Of a stretch of DNA of 64,000 bases, positions 48,982 through 57,290 are shown one piece after another. The DNA comes from Nocardioides bizhenqiangii. GTDB lineage: Bacteria; Actinomycetota; Actinomycetes; Propionibacteriales; Nocardioidaceae. The translations under genes were made by a program, and so were the position numbers. The notes under the pieces were generated by a model, which made no database searches, had not been told where the DNA came from, and saw only the letters and a program-made list of their open reading frames with translations. Location of the stretch: the NCBI RefSeq assembly GCF_034661235.1, contig NZ_CP141059.1, positions 2,975,501 to 3,039,500 of the forward strand, in the 5' to 3' direction. Within the stretch, counting starts at the first letter, position 1. Each line of letters starts with the position of its first letter.

Positions 48982-51021
48982 TCAGGCGGCTACGGGCTGG
49001 GCGTCGGCGGCGCGTGCGCTGCTGCCGATGGACTTGAGCGCGATCACGCTCGCGGCTGCGACGAGCACGCCGGCGACGAGGGCGATGACGAAGCCGAGCA
49101 CGCCGTCGACGGCGAACAGGACGAACACGCCACCGTGCGGTGCCCGGAGGCTGACGTCGAAGGCCTGCGAGAGACCGCCGGTGACGGCGCTGCCGAGCAT
49201 GATCGACGGGATCACCCGCACCGGGTCGGCCGCGGCGAACGGGATGGCGCCCTCGGTGATGAAGGACGCACCGAGCAGCCACCCGGCCTTGCCGCTCTCC
49301 CGCTCGGCCGGCGAGAAGAGACGGGGGCGCACCACGGTCGCGAGTGCCAGTGCGATCGGCGGGACCATGCCGGCGAGCATCACCGCGGCCATGACCCTCA
49401 GCTCCGGGGCGTCGGTTGCCGTCGACGCTGCGGCCAGGCCGGTCGTTGCGAAGGCGTAGGCCACCTTGTTGAGGGGTCCGCCCATGTCGAAGGCCATCAT
49501 CAGGCCGAGCACGACACCGAGGATGATCGCGTTCGAGCCGCTCATGTCGTTCAGGCCGTCGCTGAGCCGCTCCATCAGCCAGCCGAGCGGCCGAGCAAGG
49601 ACGCTGACCATCACCAGACCAGCGACCAGGGTCGCCAGGAGGGGGATGACCAGGACCGGCATCAGGCCGCGCGCCCAGGTGGCGACCTTCCAGCGGGTCA
49701 CCCACAGCGCAACGACACCGGCGAGGATGCCGCCGACGATGCCCCCGAGGAATCCACTCTGCGCAAGGCCGAAGCCGCCGAGGTCGACGGCGAGCGCCCC
49801 CATCACGAACCCGGGCGCGATGCCGGGTCGGTCGGCGATCGCGTACGCGATGTAGCCGGCCAGCGCGGGCACCAGGAACTTGAACGCGGTGGCCCCGAGC
49901 ACGAAGAAGATCGCACCGAGGTAGGCGAGGAACCCGCTGTCGAGCAGCGCGTGCGGCAGACCCGACGCATCCGGGTCGGGCAGGTCGAAGAACGTGTTGT
50001 TGGAGACGATCTCGCCCCCCGGTCCGGTGATCTCGTAGCCGGCGAGCAGGAACCCGAGCGCGATCAGCAGGCCCCCGGCGGCGACGAACGGGATCATGTA
50101 GGACACGCCGGTCATCAGGATGCGCCGGACCCGGCCGCCCCACGACTCGCCGGCGGTCGCCGTACTGCTGTCAGCGTCGGCGCCGCCGCCCTCGACGCGC
50201 GGCGGGTTGGGGTCGTCGGCGTAGCGGAGCGCCTCGGCGATCATGGCGTCACCCTCGTCGATCGGCCGCTTGACGCCCGACGTCACCACCGGCTTGCCGG
50301 CGAACCGCGCCCGGTCGCGCACGCCCACGTCGGCGGCGAAGATCACCGCGTCGGCCGCGTCGATCGTCGCCCGCGCGAGCGGCTTCGCGCCGGCCGAGCC
50401 CTGGGTCTCGACGGCGATCTCCACGCCGGCGCGGCCGGCGGCGGCCTCGAGCGCCTCGGCGGCCATGTAGGTGTGCGCGATGCCGGTCGGGCAGGAGGTC
50501 ACCGCGACCAGCCGGCGGACGGAACGGGCAGCGGGCCTGCTCTCGGCCGGCGCCGTGGCGGCGGCAGGTGCGTCGGCGACGACACCGCCCACGATCGCGA
50601 CGACGTCCTCCGGCGTCGCGGCCGTGCGCAGGGCGTCGGTGAACTCCGGCTTCACCAGCGCTCGGGCCAGCTTGGTGAGGATCTGCAGGTGGGTGTTGCC
50701 ACCGCCCTCGGGTGCGGCGATGAGGAAGATCAGCTCGGCCGGGCCGTCCTTGGCGCCGAAGTCGACGGGTGGCGCGAGCCGGGCGAAGGCGACGGTCGGG
50801 ACCGACACGGCTTCGGTTCGGCAGTGCGGGATCGCGATGCCGTCCTTCATGCCGGTGACGGCCTTCGCCTCGCGGGCGAGCAGGTCGCGCTCGAGCACGG
50901 CGACGTCGTCGGCGCGGCCGGCCTCGGTGACCACGGCCGCGAGTGCGGCGATCACGTCCTCCTTGGCACCGCCGAGGTCTGCGTCGAGACGGACCAGTTG
51001 CGGTGTCATCAGTTCTGCCAT
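48982..51021 (-). CDS. fruA: PTS fructose-specific permease, fused EIIABC
   Basis: 679 residues. EIIA is at 1-145 with the phosphorylated His66 (GIAIPHCRTE); EIIB is at 168-265 with Cys177 (VAVTSCPTGIAHTY); EIIC is from about 315 with eight or so membrane helices (SYMIPFVAAGGLLIALGFLL, GGVFVLFAVDGVLGF). It takes up fructose as fructose-1-phosphate, the substrate of FruK. The start overlaps the fruK stop by 13 nt. The ABC order in one chain is typical of actinobacterial FruA. Confidence 0.95.
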   Translation of the reverse strand: MAELMTPQLVRLDADLGGAKEDVIAALAAVVTEAGRADDVAVLERDLLAREAKAVTGMKDGIAIPHCRTEAVSVPTVAFARLAPPVDFGAKDGPAELIFLIAAPEGGGNTHLQILTKLARALVKPEFTDALRTAATPEDVVAIVGGVVADAPAAATAPAESRPAARSVRRLVAVTSCPTGIAHTYMAAEALEAAAGRAGVEIAVETQGSAGAKPLARATIDAADAVIFAADVGVRDRARFAGKPVVTSGVKRPIDEGDAMIAEALRYADDPNPPRVEGGGADADSSTATAGESWGGRVRRILMTGVSYMIPFVAAGGLLIALGFLLAGYEITGPGGEIVSNNTFFDLPDPDASGLPHALLDSGFLAYLGAIFFVLGATAFKFLVPALAGYIAYAIADRPGIAPGFVMGALAVDLGGFGLAQSGFLGGIVGGILAGVVALWVTRWKVATWARGLMPVLVIPLLATLVAGLVMVSVLARPLGWLMERLSDGLNDMSGSNAIILGVVLGLMMAFDMGGPLNKVAYAFATTGLAAASTATDAPELRVMAAVMLAGMVPPIALALATVVRPRLFSPAERESGKAGWLLGASFITEGAIPFAAADPVRVIPSIMLGSAVTGGLSQAFDVSLRAPHGGVFVLFAVDGVLGFVIALVAGVLVAAASVIALKSIGSSARAADAQPVAA

Positions 51022-51998
51022 GAGGGGGTTCCTTCGGTGAGGGGGCTCGGCGGGATGTCGAGCTGGCTGACCCGGACGTCGGCGGTCCGGACATCGGTGG
51101 GAGCCGGCGGCGTGGTGCCGGGAAGGCCGGCGGCGGCGGCGCCGTACGCCACGGCCGAGGCGAGCCGCTCGGGGGCGGCTGCGCCGCGGAGGTCGGCGAG
51201 CAGGTAGCCGAAGAGGCTCGCGTCGCCGGCACCGACGGTGCTGACGACGGTGGTGGGCGGAGGGGTCGCGTGCCATGCGCCGTCCGCGTCGACGAGGACC
51301 GCTCCGGCCGCCCCGAGCGTGGCCAGCACCGTGCCCGCGAGCCGACCGGCCAGCGTCGCCGCCGCGGCGGCGGCCGCCGCCGGGTCCGTCTCGAACGCGG
51401 CCGGGTCACCAGCGGTGACGGACGCGAGCTCCTCGGCGTTGGGCTTGATCAGGTCAGGGACGACATTGCCGTCCAGCAGCGCGGCCAGCGGGGCGTCGCT
51501 GGTGTCGACCGCGAACCGGTGCCCGTCGGCGTGCAGCGCGGCCCCGACGCCGGCGTACCAGTCGGCCGGTGCGCCGGGCGGGAGGGACCCGGCGAGCACG
51601 ACCCAGCCGGGCCGGGTCTCGGCGGCCACTCCGAGGACGATCTCGGCGAGCCGCGCGAGGTCGTGCTGCTCGACGCTCGCGCCGGCGGTGTTGATCTTGG
51701 TCGTCGTGCCGTCGGGCTCGGTGATGGTGAGGTTGATGCGCATCGGTCCGGTCGGCGGTGCCGGCCGCACCTGCACCCCCATCTGTCCGAGCTCGGCGAC
51801 GAAGCTGTCGTCGGCGGCGACGGGGAGCACGGCGATCGTGGGCACGCCCGCAGCGACGCATGCGCGGGAGATGTTGACGCCCTTGCCGCCCGGCTGGAAC
51901 AGGACGGCGTCGGCGCGGTGCACAGCGCCGCGGCGGAGGGTCGCCGGGAGCATCACCGTGCGGTCGATGCTCGGGTTGGGGGTGACGGTGAGGATCAC
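51009..51998 (-). CDS. fruK: 1-phosphofructokinase
   Basis: 329 residues from GTG 51998. PfkB fold: LTVTPNPSIDRTVMLP at the start, FQPGGKGVNISRA (substrate site), and the anion-hole/catalytic Asp motif VVSTVGAGDASLFGYLLA at about 255. It phosphorylates fructose-1-phosphate to fructose-1,6-bisphosphate. Its GTG overlaps the stop of a 26-codon reading frame that resembles the tail of a DeoR repressor. Confidence 0.94.
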   Translation of the reverse strand: MILTVTPNPSIDRTVMLPATLRRGAVHRADAVLFQPGGKGVNISRACVAAGVPTIAVLPVAADDSFVAELGQMGVQVRPAPPTGPMRINLTITEPDGTTTKINTAGASVEQHDLARLAEIVLGVAAETRPGWVVLAGSLPPGAPADWYAGVGAALHADGHRFAVDTSDAPLAALLDGNVVPDLIKPNAEELASVTAGDPAAFETDPAAAAAAAATLAGRLAGTVLATLGAAGAVLVDADGAWHATPPPTTVVSTVGAGDASLFGYLLADLRGAAAPERLASAVAYGAAAAGLPGTTPPAPTDVRTADVRVSQLDIPPSPLTEGTPSWQN

Positions 51999-52075
51999 GC
52001 GACCACGACCTCGACCGCGGCGGCGGCCGGATCCTGGCGCCGCGCGTCGTCGATCTCGCCGTTCGTCAGCAGCAC
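51995..52075 (-). pseudogene. Remnant of a DeoR-family fructose repressor (FruR), last 26 codons
   Basis: Reading VLLTNGEIDDARRQDP...VEVVVA then stop, with the GTG of fruK in the stop (GTGA). DeoR repressors end in VEVVVA-like sequence before fruK, and the fruR-fruK overlap is the usual actinobacterial arrangement. CCGGAGG lies 8 nt before the GTG at 52075, so the fragment can be translated as a leader peptide. The DNA-binding domain and most of the effector domain are absent from the whole divergent region. Confidence 0.6.
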
Positions 52076-52111
52076 GTCGTGGACCTCCGGTTTCGTAATC
52101 TGTGTTTCTGT

Positions 52112-52141
52112 TGTTTAGTGCCCGTTTGTGTTGCTTGTCAA
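52112..52141 (-). promoter_or_regulatory. Promoter of the fru/pts operon
   Basis: TTGACA (52136-52141) and TAAACA (52112-52117) on the minus strand, 18 nt apart. Between and after them are repeated AAAC elements (ACAAACGG, AAACAACAGAAACAC) resembling DeoR operator half-sites. Confidence 0.6.
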
Positions 52142-52160
52142 GCCCTGAGCGGGTTAGGTT
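52131..52160 (+). promoter_or_regulatory. Promoter of ptsI
   Basis: TTGCTT (52131-52136) and TAGGTT (52155-52160), 18 nt apart, place the start of transcription at or near the ATG at 52167, so the mRNA is probably leaderless. The region overlaps the fru promoter in the opposite direction. Confidence 0.5.
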
Positions 52161-52166
52161 GTGAAC

Positions 52167-53834
52167 ATGGTCACCTCGATCCAGGGCACGCCGGTGGTCC
52201 CGGGCCTCGCGTTCGGCCCCGTCCTCGTCGCCAGCGCCGACGTCTCCACGTCGGCCGTCGAGGCCTTCGGCGGCGGCCCTGCCGACCCAGCCGCGGCCCT
52301 GGCAGCGTACGACGACGCGGTCGGCCTGGTGGCCGACGGATTTCGCGCGCGGGCCACTGCCGCCACCGGCGCGACCGCCGAGGTGCTGACCGCCAGCGCC
52401 GGCCTCGCGACCGACCGGGGCATGCGCGCCGCCGTCCGCAAGAACCTCAACGCCGGCCAGCAGCTGTTGCCGGCGCTCGACGCCGCCGTCGAGCAGTTCG
52501 TGACCGTCTTCGCCGGGATGGGCGGCCTGATGGCCGAGCGGGTGACCGACCTGCGCGACATCCACGCCCGCGTCCTGGCCCGCCTCGTCGGGGAGCCCGA
52601 GCCCGGCGTACCCGTCCCGACGACTCCGTCGGTCCTGGTGGCCGGCGACCTGGCGCCGGCCGACACGGCCGGCCTCGACCCCTCGCTGGTCGTGGCGATC
52701 GTGACCGAGCGTGGCGGGCCGACCAGCCACACCGCCATCATCGCCCGCCAGCTCGGCATCCCCTGCGTCGTGGGCGCTGCCGGTGCGATCGCCGAGCTCG
52801 ACGGGCGCACCGCCCTCGTGGACGGACAGACCGGCACGGTCCAGGCCGACCCCGACCACGCCGAGGCCGAAGCGCTGGTGGCCGCCGACCGCGCCGAACG
52901 GGCCGCGCTCGCGTCGTGGTCGGGCCCCGGCCGCACCGCGGACGGTCGTCCGGTCAAGCTGCTGGCCAACGTCGCCGACGCGGCGTCGGCGCGGGCGGCG
53001 ACGAGCGAGCCGGTGACCGGGATCGGACTGTTCCGCACCGAGCTGAGCTTCCTCGACCGGGAGACCGAGCCGAGCGTGGACGAACAGGCCGCGATCTACG
53101 CCGACGTCCTGGAGCCGTACGCCGGCGACGGCCGCCACGTCGTGGTCCGCACGCTGGACGCCGGGTCCGACAAGCCGGTCGCCTTCGCGTCGCACCCGGA
53201 CGAGGAGAACCCCGCCCTGGGCGTGCGCGGGCTACGGCTCGCCTTCGCCGATCCCGGCCTGCTGCACCGTCAGCTCGACGCGATCGCGATCGCAGCCGAG
53301 CGCACCGGCACGGAGTGCTGGGTGATGGCGCCGATGGTGGCCACCGTCGCCGAGGCCCGCGACTTCGGGGTCGCGGTCCACGAGCGCGGTCTCAAGGCCG
53401 GGGTGATGGTCGAGGTCCCGAGCGCGGCCCTCCTGGCGCACAAGGTCCTCGAGGAGGTCGACTTCCTCTCCATCGGCACCAACGACCTGACGCAGTACAC
53501 GATGGCGGCCGACCGGATGGCCTCCGACCTCGCCCACCTGACCGACCCGTGGCAGCCGGCCGTGCTGCAGCTGGTGGCGATCGCGGCCGAGGCCGGCCGT
53601 CGTGCCGACAAGCCGGTCGGCGTCTGCGGCGAGGCGGCGGCCGACCCGCTACTGGCCTGCGTGCTCGTCGGCCTGGGCATCACGTCGCTGTCGATGGCGG
53701 CCGCGGCCGTCCGCCCGGTCGGAGCCCGGGTCGGCGGCGTGACCCTCGGGCGGTGCGAGGAGATGGCGGAGGCGGCACTCGCGGCGGAGGACCCTGCCAG
53801 CGCACGTGAGGCCGCCCGCGTCCTGTTGCCCTAG
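52167..53834 (+). CDS. ptsI: PTS enzyme I (phosphoenolpyruvate-protein phosphotransferase)
   Basis: 555 residues from ATG 52167 (GTG 52161 also in frame). The phosphorylated His is in TERGGPTSHTAIIARQLGIPCVVG near residue 187. The PEP-binding barrel has GIGLFRTELSFLDRE, VVRTLDAGSDKPVAF, MAPMVATVAEARDF, VEVPSAALLAHKV and the Cys-containing GVCGEAAADP. It is the general first enzyme of the PTS and probably serves only the fructose system found here. It overlaps the convergent gene by 4 nt. Confidence 0.95.
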   Translation: MVTSIQGTPVVPGLAFGPVLVASADVSTSAVEAFGGGPADPAAALAAYDDAVGLVADGFRARATAATGATAEVLTASAGLATDRGMRAAVRKNLNAGQQLLPALDAAVEQFVTVFAGMGGLMAERVTDLRDIHARVLARLVGEPEPGVPVPTTPSVLVAGDLAPADTAGLDPSLVVAIVTERGGPTSHTAIIARQLGIPCVVGAAGAIAELDGRTALVDGQTGTVQADPDHAEAEALVAADRAERAALASWSGPGRTADGRPVKLLANVADAASARAATSEPVTGIGLFRTELSFLDRETEPSVDEQAAIYADVLEPYAGDGRHVVVRTLDAGSDKPVAFASHPDEENPALGVRGLRLAFADPGLLHRQLDAIAIAAERTGTECWVMAPMVATVAEARDFGVAVHERGLKAGVMVEVPSAALLAHKVLEEVDFLSIGTNDLTQYTMAADRMASDLAHLTDPWQPAVLQLVAIAAEAGRRADKPVGVCGEAAADPLLACVLVGLGITSLSMAAAAVRPVGARVGGVTLGRCEEMAEAALAAEDPASAREAARVLLP

Positions 53835-54067
53835 CTCCCCGGCGTCCCGGGCTCGTCGCCGTGCTGGTCCATCGCCCGCCGGGAGGCTTCCCGGATCTCG
53901 AAGAGCTCGGTCGCCAGCCCACCGAGCGCCCCCGCGATGTCCTTGACCGCCCCGGTGACGATGGTCGCGACCTCGGCGACCGTGCCGATCGCCGCCTCGG
54001 CGCCCGACTGGACCGCGTCCTTGCCGATCTCGGCCTTGCTCAGGTGGTCCTGACCCTCGGAGCTCAT
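53831..54067 (-). CDS. Small acidic-to-amphipathic protein of unknown function
   Basis: 78 residues. EIGKDAVQSGAEAAIGTVAEV is amphipathic, then a Gly/Ala helix (ATIVTGAVKDIAGALGGLATEL), then FEIREASRRAMDQHGDEPG. It could be a membrane-associated or helical scaffold protein; I do not recognise a family. It lies 23 nt downstream of the desaturase gene in the same direction and may be transcribed with it. Confidence 0.6.
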   Translation of the reverse strand: MSSEGQDHLSKAEIGKDAVQSGAEAAIGTVAEVATIVTGAVKDIAGALGGLATELFEIREASRRAMDQHGDEPGTPGS

Positions 54068-54090
54068 GCGATCAGTCTGCCGTCTCCGGG

Positions 54091-55242
54091 TCATGCCGCC
54101 AACGGGTTGTCGGTCACATCGCCGGCCGGGTCCGGCGCGGTCGACGGCTTGCGGTCCGGGAGCGCCATCCGGCAGATCTTCTTGAAGACGCTGCCGAGCT
54201 GGCGGTGCAGCGGGCCGGTGTTGTACGGCAGGCCGTAGCGCTCGCAGATCTCCTGGACCTCGACGGACAGCTCCGGGTAGCGGCGCGCCGGGATGTCCGG
54301 GAACAGGTGGTGCTCGATCTGGTGGCTCAGGTTGCCGCTCATCACGTGCATCAGCTTGCTGCCGGTGATGTTGGCCGAACCCAGCAGTTGGCGGTAGTAC
54401 CAGCCGCCGCGCGACTCGTTCTCGGTCTCCTCGACGGTGAACGTCGCGACGCCGGCCGGGAAGTGGCCGCAGAAGATGATGTTGAACGTCCAGACGTTGC
54501 GGATCAGGTTGGCGACGGCGTTGCCGGCCAGGGTCGAGAGGAAGAACGGGCCGGTCAGCAGCGGGAAGACGATGTAGTCCTTGGCCACCTGCTTGCGCAC
54601 CTTGCGCCAGATGCGTCCGGCGATCTCGCGGTTCTCCGCCCAGGTACGGCGGCCGGCGATGAGCTCCTCGGTCTCCAGGTCGTGCAGGGCCACGCCCCAC
54701 TCGAAGAAGGTCATCAGCAGGAACGCGTAGAGCGGGTTGCCGAGGTAGTAGGGCCGCCACTCCTGGTCCTCGTCCATCCGGAGGATGCCGTAGCCGACGT
54801 CGCGGTCCTTGCCGACGATGTTGGTGTAGGTGTGGTGCATGTAGTTGTGGCCGTACTTCCAGTTCTCGCTGGGAGCCATCGTGTCCCATTCGAACATGCG
54901 CGAGTTGAGACCCGGGTCGCCCATCCAGTCGTACTGGCCGTGCATGACGTTGTGGCCGATCTCCATGTTGTCGAGGATCTTCGACACGGAGAGGGACGCG
55001 ACGGCGGCCGGCCACAGCGGCGGCACGTAGAACATCAGGCGGCCGGCGACCTCGAAGCCGCGCTGGTACTTCACGACCTTGCGGATGTACTGCGCGTCCA
55101 CCTCGCCGAGGTCGGCCACCACGCGCTGGCGGATCGCGTCCAGCTCGTCACCGAACGCGTCGAGCTGCTCGGCGGTGAGCGTGTACGTCGGGCTGAGCTC
55201 CTGGTCGGCGGTTCCTGCGTCGTTCGTCAAGGTGAGGCTCAT
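54091..55242 (-). CDS. DesA3-type membrane acyl desaturase
   Basis: 383 residues with the three histidine boxes of membrane di-iron desaturases: GHNVMHGQ (His97, His101), KYGHNYMHHTYT (132-137) and QIEHHLFPDIP near 312. Membrane segments surround them. The closest well-known relative is mycobacterial DesA3, a stearoyl desaturase that receives electrons from an adjacent NADPH oxidoreductase; here that reductase is the upstream gene, 113 nt away. It should introduce a double bond in fatty acids of phospholipids. Confidence 0.9.
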   Translation of the reverse strand: MSLTLTNDAGTADQELSPTYTLTAEQLDAFGDELDAIRQRVVADLGEVDAQYIRKVVKYQRGFEVAGRLMFYVPPLWPAAVASLSVSKILDNMEIGHNVMHGQYDWMGDPGLNSRMFEWDTMAPSENWKYGHNYMHHTYTNIVGKDRDVGYGILRMDEDQEWRPYYLGNPLYAFLLMTFFEWGVALHDLETEELIAGRRTWAENREIAGRIWRKVRKQVAKDYIVFPLLTGPFFLSTLAGNAVANLIRNVWTFNIIFCGHFPAGVATFTVEETENESRGGWYYRQLLGSANITGSKLMHVMSGNLSHQIEHHLFPDIPARRYPELSVEVQEICERYGLPYNTGPLHRQLGSVFKKICRMALPDRKPSTAPDPAGDVTDNPLAA

Positions 55243-55270
55243 ATCGGCTCCTTGTTCCTGGTTGGTCTAC

Positions 55271-55338
55271 GCCGACACGGCGCAGATTCCGGATCCGGCT
55301 CGCTGCGCTCGCTTGGGCAGAATTTGCGCCGGGTCGGC
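55271..55338. repeat. Long inverted repeat between reductase and desaturase genes
   Basis: Arms of 19 nt (55271-55289 and 55320-55338) pair with two mismatches; the left arm reads GCCGACACGGCGCAGATTC. It lies inside the operon and could terminate or attenuate transcription before the desaturase, or protect the upstream RNA. Confidence 0.6.
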
Positions 55339-55355
55339 TGATGCTCGGGGTGCTC

Positions 55356-56444
55356 TCAGATCTCCACAGCGCAGTCGCCCTCGGGCGAGCTGACGCAGAT
55401 GCGGATGTCTTCGTCGGGCAGGGAGGAGGTCTCGCCGGTCAGGACGTTGCGGACCGTGCCTTCCAACTTGTTGGACGTGCAGGAGAAGCAGATGCCCATC
55501 CGGCAGCCGAAGGCCGGGTTCAGCCCGGCGGCCTCGGCCTGCTCCAGCAGGGTGGCGCCGGAGTTGGCGGCGGTGGTGCCGGCCCGCGTGAAGGAGATCT
55601 CACCCTCGACGCTCCCGTTGCTGACCCTCGGCGGCTTGAAGTACTCCACGCGGAGCGCGTCCGACCCGTCGTACGCCGCCTGGACGGCCTCGATCAACGG
55701 CGCCGGTCCGCAGGCCCAGGTCGGCAGGTCGCGGTACCCGGGCACCAGGCGCTGGAGGAACGCCGGCGACAGTGCCGGGTCGCCGAGCTCGGGGTGGAGG
55801 AGATGCACGTCGATGCCGTAGCCGGAGCGACGGATCTCCTCCAGCTCGGCCGCGAAGATCTGGTGGGCGGGGCTCTGCGCATAGTGCAGGAAGGTGATCC
55901 GCCCCCGGTGGGTGCGACGCTGCAAGGAGCGCAGCATCGACATCACCGGTGTGATGCCGGATCCGCCGGAGACGAACGCGATGTGGTCGGGCACCTGGTC
56001 GGGGAGCACGAACTCCCCCTGTGCCTGGGACAGGTGCACCATGGTGCCGACCTCGGCCCGCTCCACGAGGTAGCGCGAGACGACGCCGTCGGGGTTGGCC
56101 CGCATCGTGATCGTGAACCGGTCGCCCGCTTTCGACTCCGGGCTGGAGACGGTGAAGACGCGCGTCGTACGACGGGCGCCGTCGACCTCGACGCCGAGCT
56201 GGACGTGCTGCCCGGCCCGGTGGCCGCGCCAGGTGGAGGTGGGCTGCAGGGTGAGGGTGGCGACCGGCGGGTGGCCGGGGACGTCGACCTCACGGGTGAT
56301 GTCGACGATCCGGGCGCGGACCTCGTTGGCGGCCCACATCGGGTTGACCAGCTCGAGATAGCGGTCCACCCCGTGCGGGGTGGCCAGCGCGGCGGCCACA
56401 CGGGAGCGCAAGACCCGGGTGGTCGCGTCGGCGACGATGCTCAT
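55356..56444 (-). CDS. Flavin/2Fe-2S ferredoxin reductase, partner of the desaturase
   Basis: 362 residues from ATG 56444. FAD domain about 45-140 (HVQLGVEVDGARRTTRVFTVSSPE), NAD(P) domain about 150-260 (HIAFVSGGSGITPVMSML, TWACGPAPLIEAV), and a C-terminal plant-type 2Fe-2S ferredoxin domain about 280-362 with GCRMGICFSCTSNK and a last Cys after it (ISFTRAGTTAANSG...RICVSS). This is the layout of mycobacterial Rv3230c, electron donor to DesA3. A TetR-type operator lies 18 nt upstream of its start, so it is a direct target of the divergent regulator. Confidence 0.92.
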   Translation of the reverse strand: MSIVADATTRVLRSRVAAALATPHGVDRYLELVNPMWAANEVRARIVDITREVDVPGHPPVATLTLQPTSTWRGHRAGQHVQLGVEVDGARRTTRVFTVSSPESKAGDRFTITMRANPDGVVSRYLVERAEVGTMVHLSQAQGEFVLPDQVPDHIAFVSGGSGITPVMSMLRSLQRRTHRGRITFLHYAQSPAHQIFAAELEEIRRSGYGIDVHLLHPELGDPALSPAFLQRLVPGYRDLPTWACGPAPLIEAVQAAYDGSDALRVEYFKPPRVSNGSVEGEISFTRAGTTAANSGATLLEQAEAAGLNPAFGCRMGICFSCTSNKLEGTVRNVLTGETSSLPDEDIRICVSSPEGDCAVEI

Positions 56445-56461
56445 CGGGTTCCTCCGAAGTT

Positions 56462-56483
56462 TCGGTGTACGTATGTACACCGA
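56462..56483. promoter_or_regulatory. Operator of the FabR-like regulator
   Basis: TCGGTGTAC-N4-GTACACCGA, a perfect 9+9 inverted repeat between the divergent reductase and TetR genes. A weaker CGTGAG-N16-CTCACG is at 56527-56554 near the regulator's own -10. Confidence 0.75.
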
Positions 56484-56567
56484 CGAGATTGCCGGACCGG
56501 CAGGCGCGTACGCAAGGACCTCGGCACGTGAGGGTGCACACATGTCCACTCACGGTAGAATGGATGG

Positions 56568-57209
56568 GTGACCGAGACCCGCGTCGAGCGCAAGGAACGC
56601 ACCCGCCGGGCGATCCTCGACGCCGCGCTCGAGCTGTGTGAGACGCAGCCGCTCGCCGCCCTCTCGCTGCGTCAGGTCGCGAAGGAGGTCGGCATCGTAC
56701 CGACGGCGTTCTACCGCCACTTCGACTCGATCGACCACCTCGGGCTGGAGCTCGTCGACGAGTCGTTCTCGTCACTGCGCGCCCTCCTCAAGGACGCGCG
56801 GACGTTCGACGCTCCGCCGGCCACCGACCGGGCCCTCTTCCTGGCCATCGTCGACAACTCCGTCGACGCCCTGGTCACGCACGTGCCGAATGCCGAGCGC
56901 CACTACCGCTTCATCGCCCGGGAACGGCTGGCCGGACCGAAGCCGGTGCGGGAGGCCGTCCGTCACCAGCTCGAGCTGATCGAGCGGGAGCTGGCCACGG
57001 ACATCGCCCAGGTGCCGGGCGCCGGCCGATGGTCCGGCGAGGACCTGCGGATCCTCGCCAACCTCCTGGTCAACGCGATGCTGTTCCACGCCGAGGAGCT
57101 CGCGCTCGCGGGCGGGCGGCCGGACGTCGTACGACGGACCCAGACCACCGCTCGTCGCCAGCTCCGCATCGTGCTGATCGGCGCGTTGAGCTGGGACTCC
57201 TCGCGCTGA
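56568..57209 (+). CDS. TetR-family regulator, FabR-like
   Basis: 213 residues from GTG 56568. The N-terminal HTH is ERTRRAILDAALELCETQPLAALSLRQVAKEVGIVPTAFYRHFDSID, which is close to E. coli FabR. The C-terminal domain has HYRFIARERLAGPKPVREAVRHQLELIERELATDI, typical of that subfamily. FabR senses unsaturated acyl-CoA/ACP and represses unsaturated fatty acid synthesis. Facing a desaturase-reductase unit, the same role is likely here. The -10 TAGAAT (56556-56561) puts the mRNA start at the GTG, so it is leaderless. Confidence 0.8.
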   Translation: MTETRVERKERTRRAILDAALELCETQPLAALSLRQVAKEVGIVPTAFYRHFDSIDHLGLELVDESFSSLRALLKDARTFDAPPATDRALFLAIVDNSVDALVTHVPNAERHYRFIARERLAGPKPVREAVRHQLELIERELATDIAQVPGAGRWSGEDLRILANLLVNAMLFHAEELALAGGRPDVVRRTQTTARRQLRIVLIGALSWDSSR

Positions 57210-57213
57210 AATG

Positions 57214-57251
57214 ACGCCGACCCGGCTCGTTTGAACGAGCCGGGTCGGCGT
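57214..57251. terminator. Perfect 18-bp hairpin between convergent genes
   Basis: Two 18-nt arms (57214-57231 and 57234-57251) pair exactly around TG, right after the TetR stop; the left arm begins ACGCCGACCCGGC. Very likely the bidirectional terminator for the TetR and MFS genes. Confidence 0.85.
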
Positions 57252-57290
57252 ACAGACGCGCCGGGTCGGCGCACAGACGCGCCGGGTCAG
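57252..57290. repeat. Tandem repeat overlapping the MFS stop
   Basis: ACAGACGCGCCGGGTCGGCG and a second, slightly shorter copy (21-nt period) follow the hairpin and share its GCCGGGTCGGC core. The second copy runs over the MFS stop codon (57287-57289). Confidence 0.6.
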
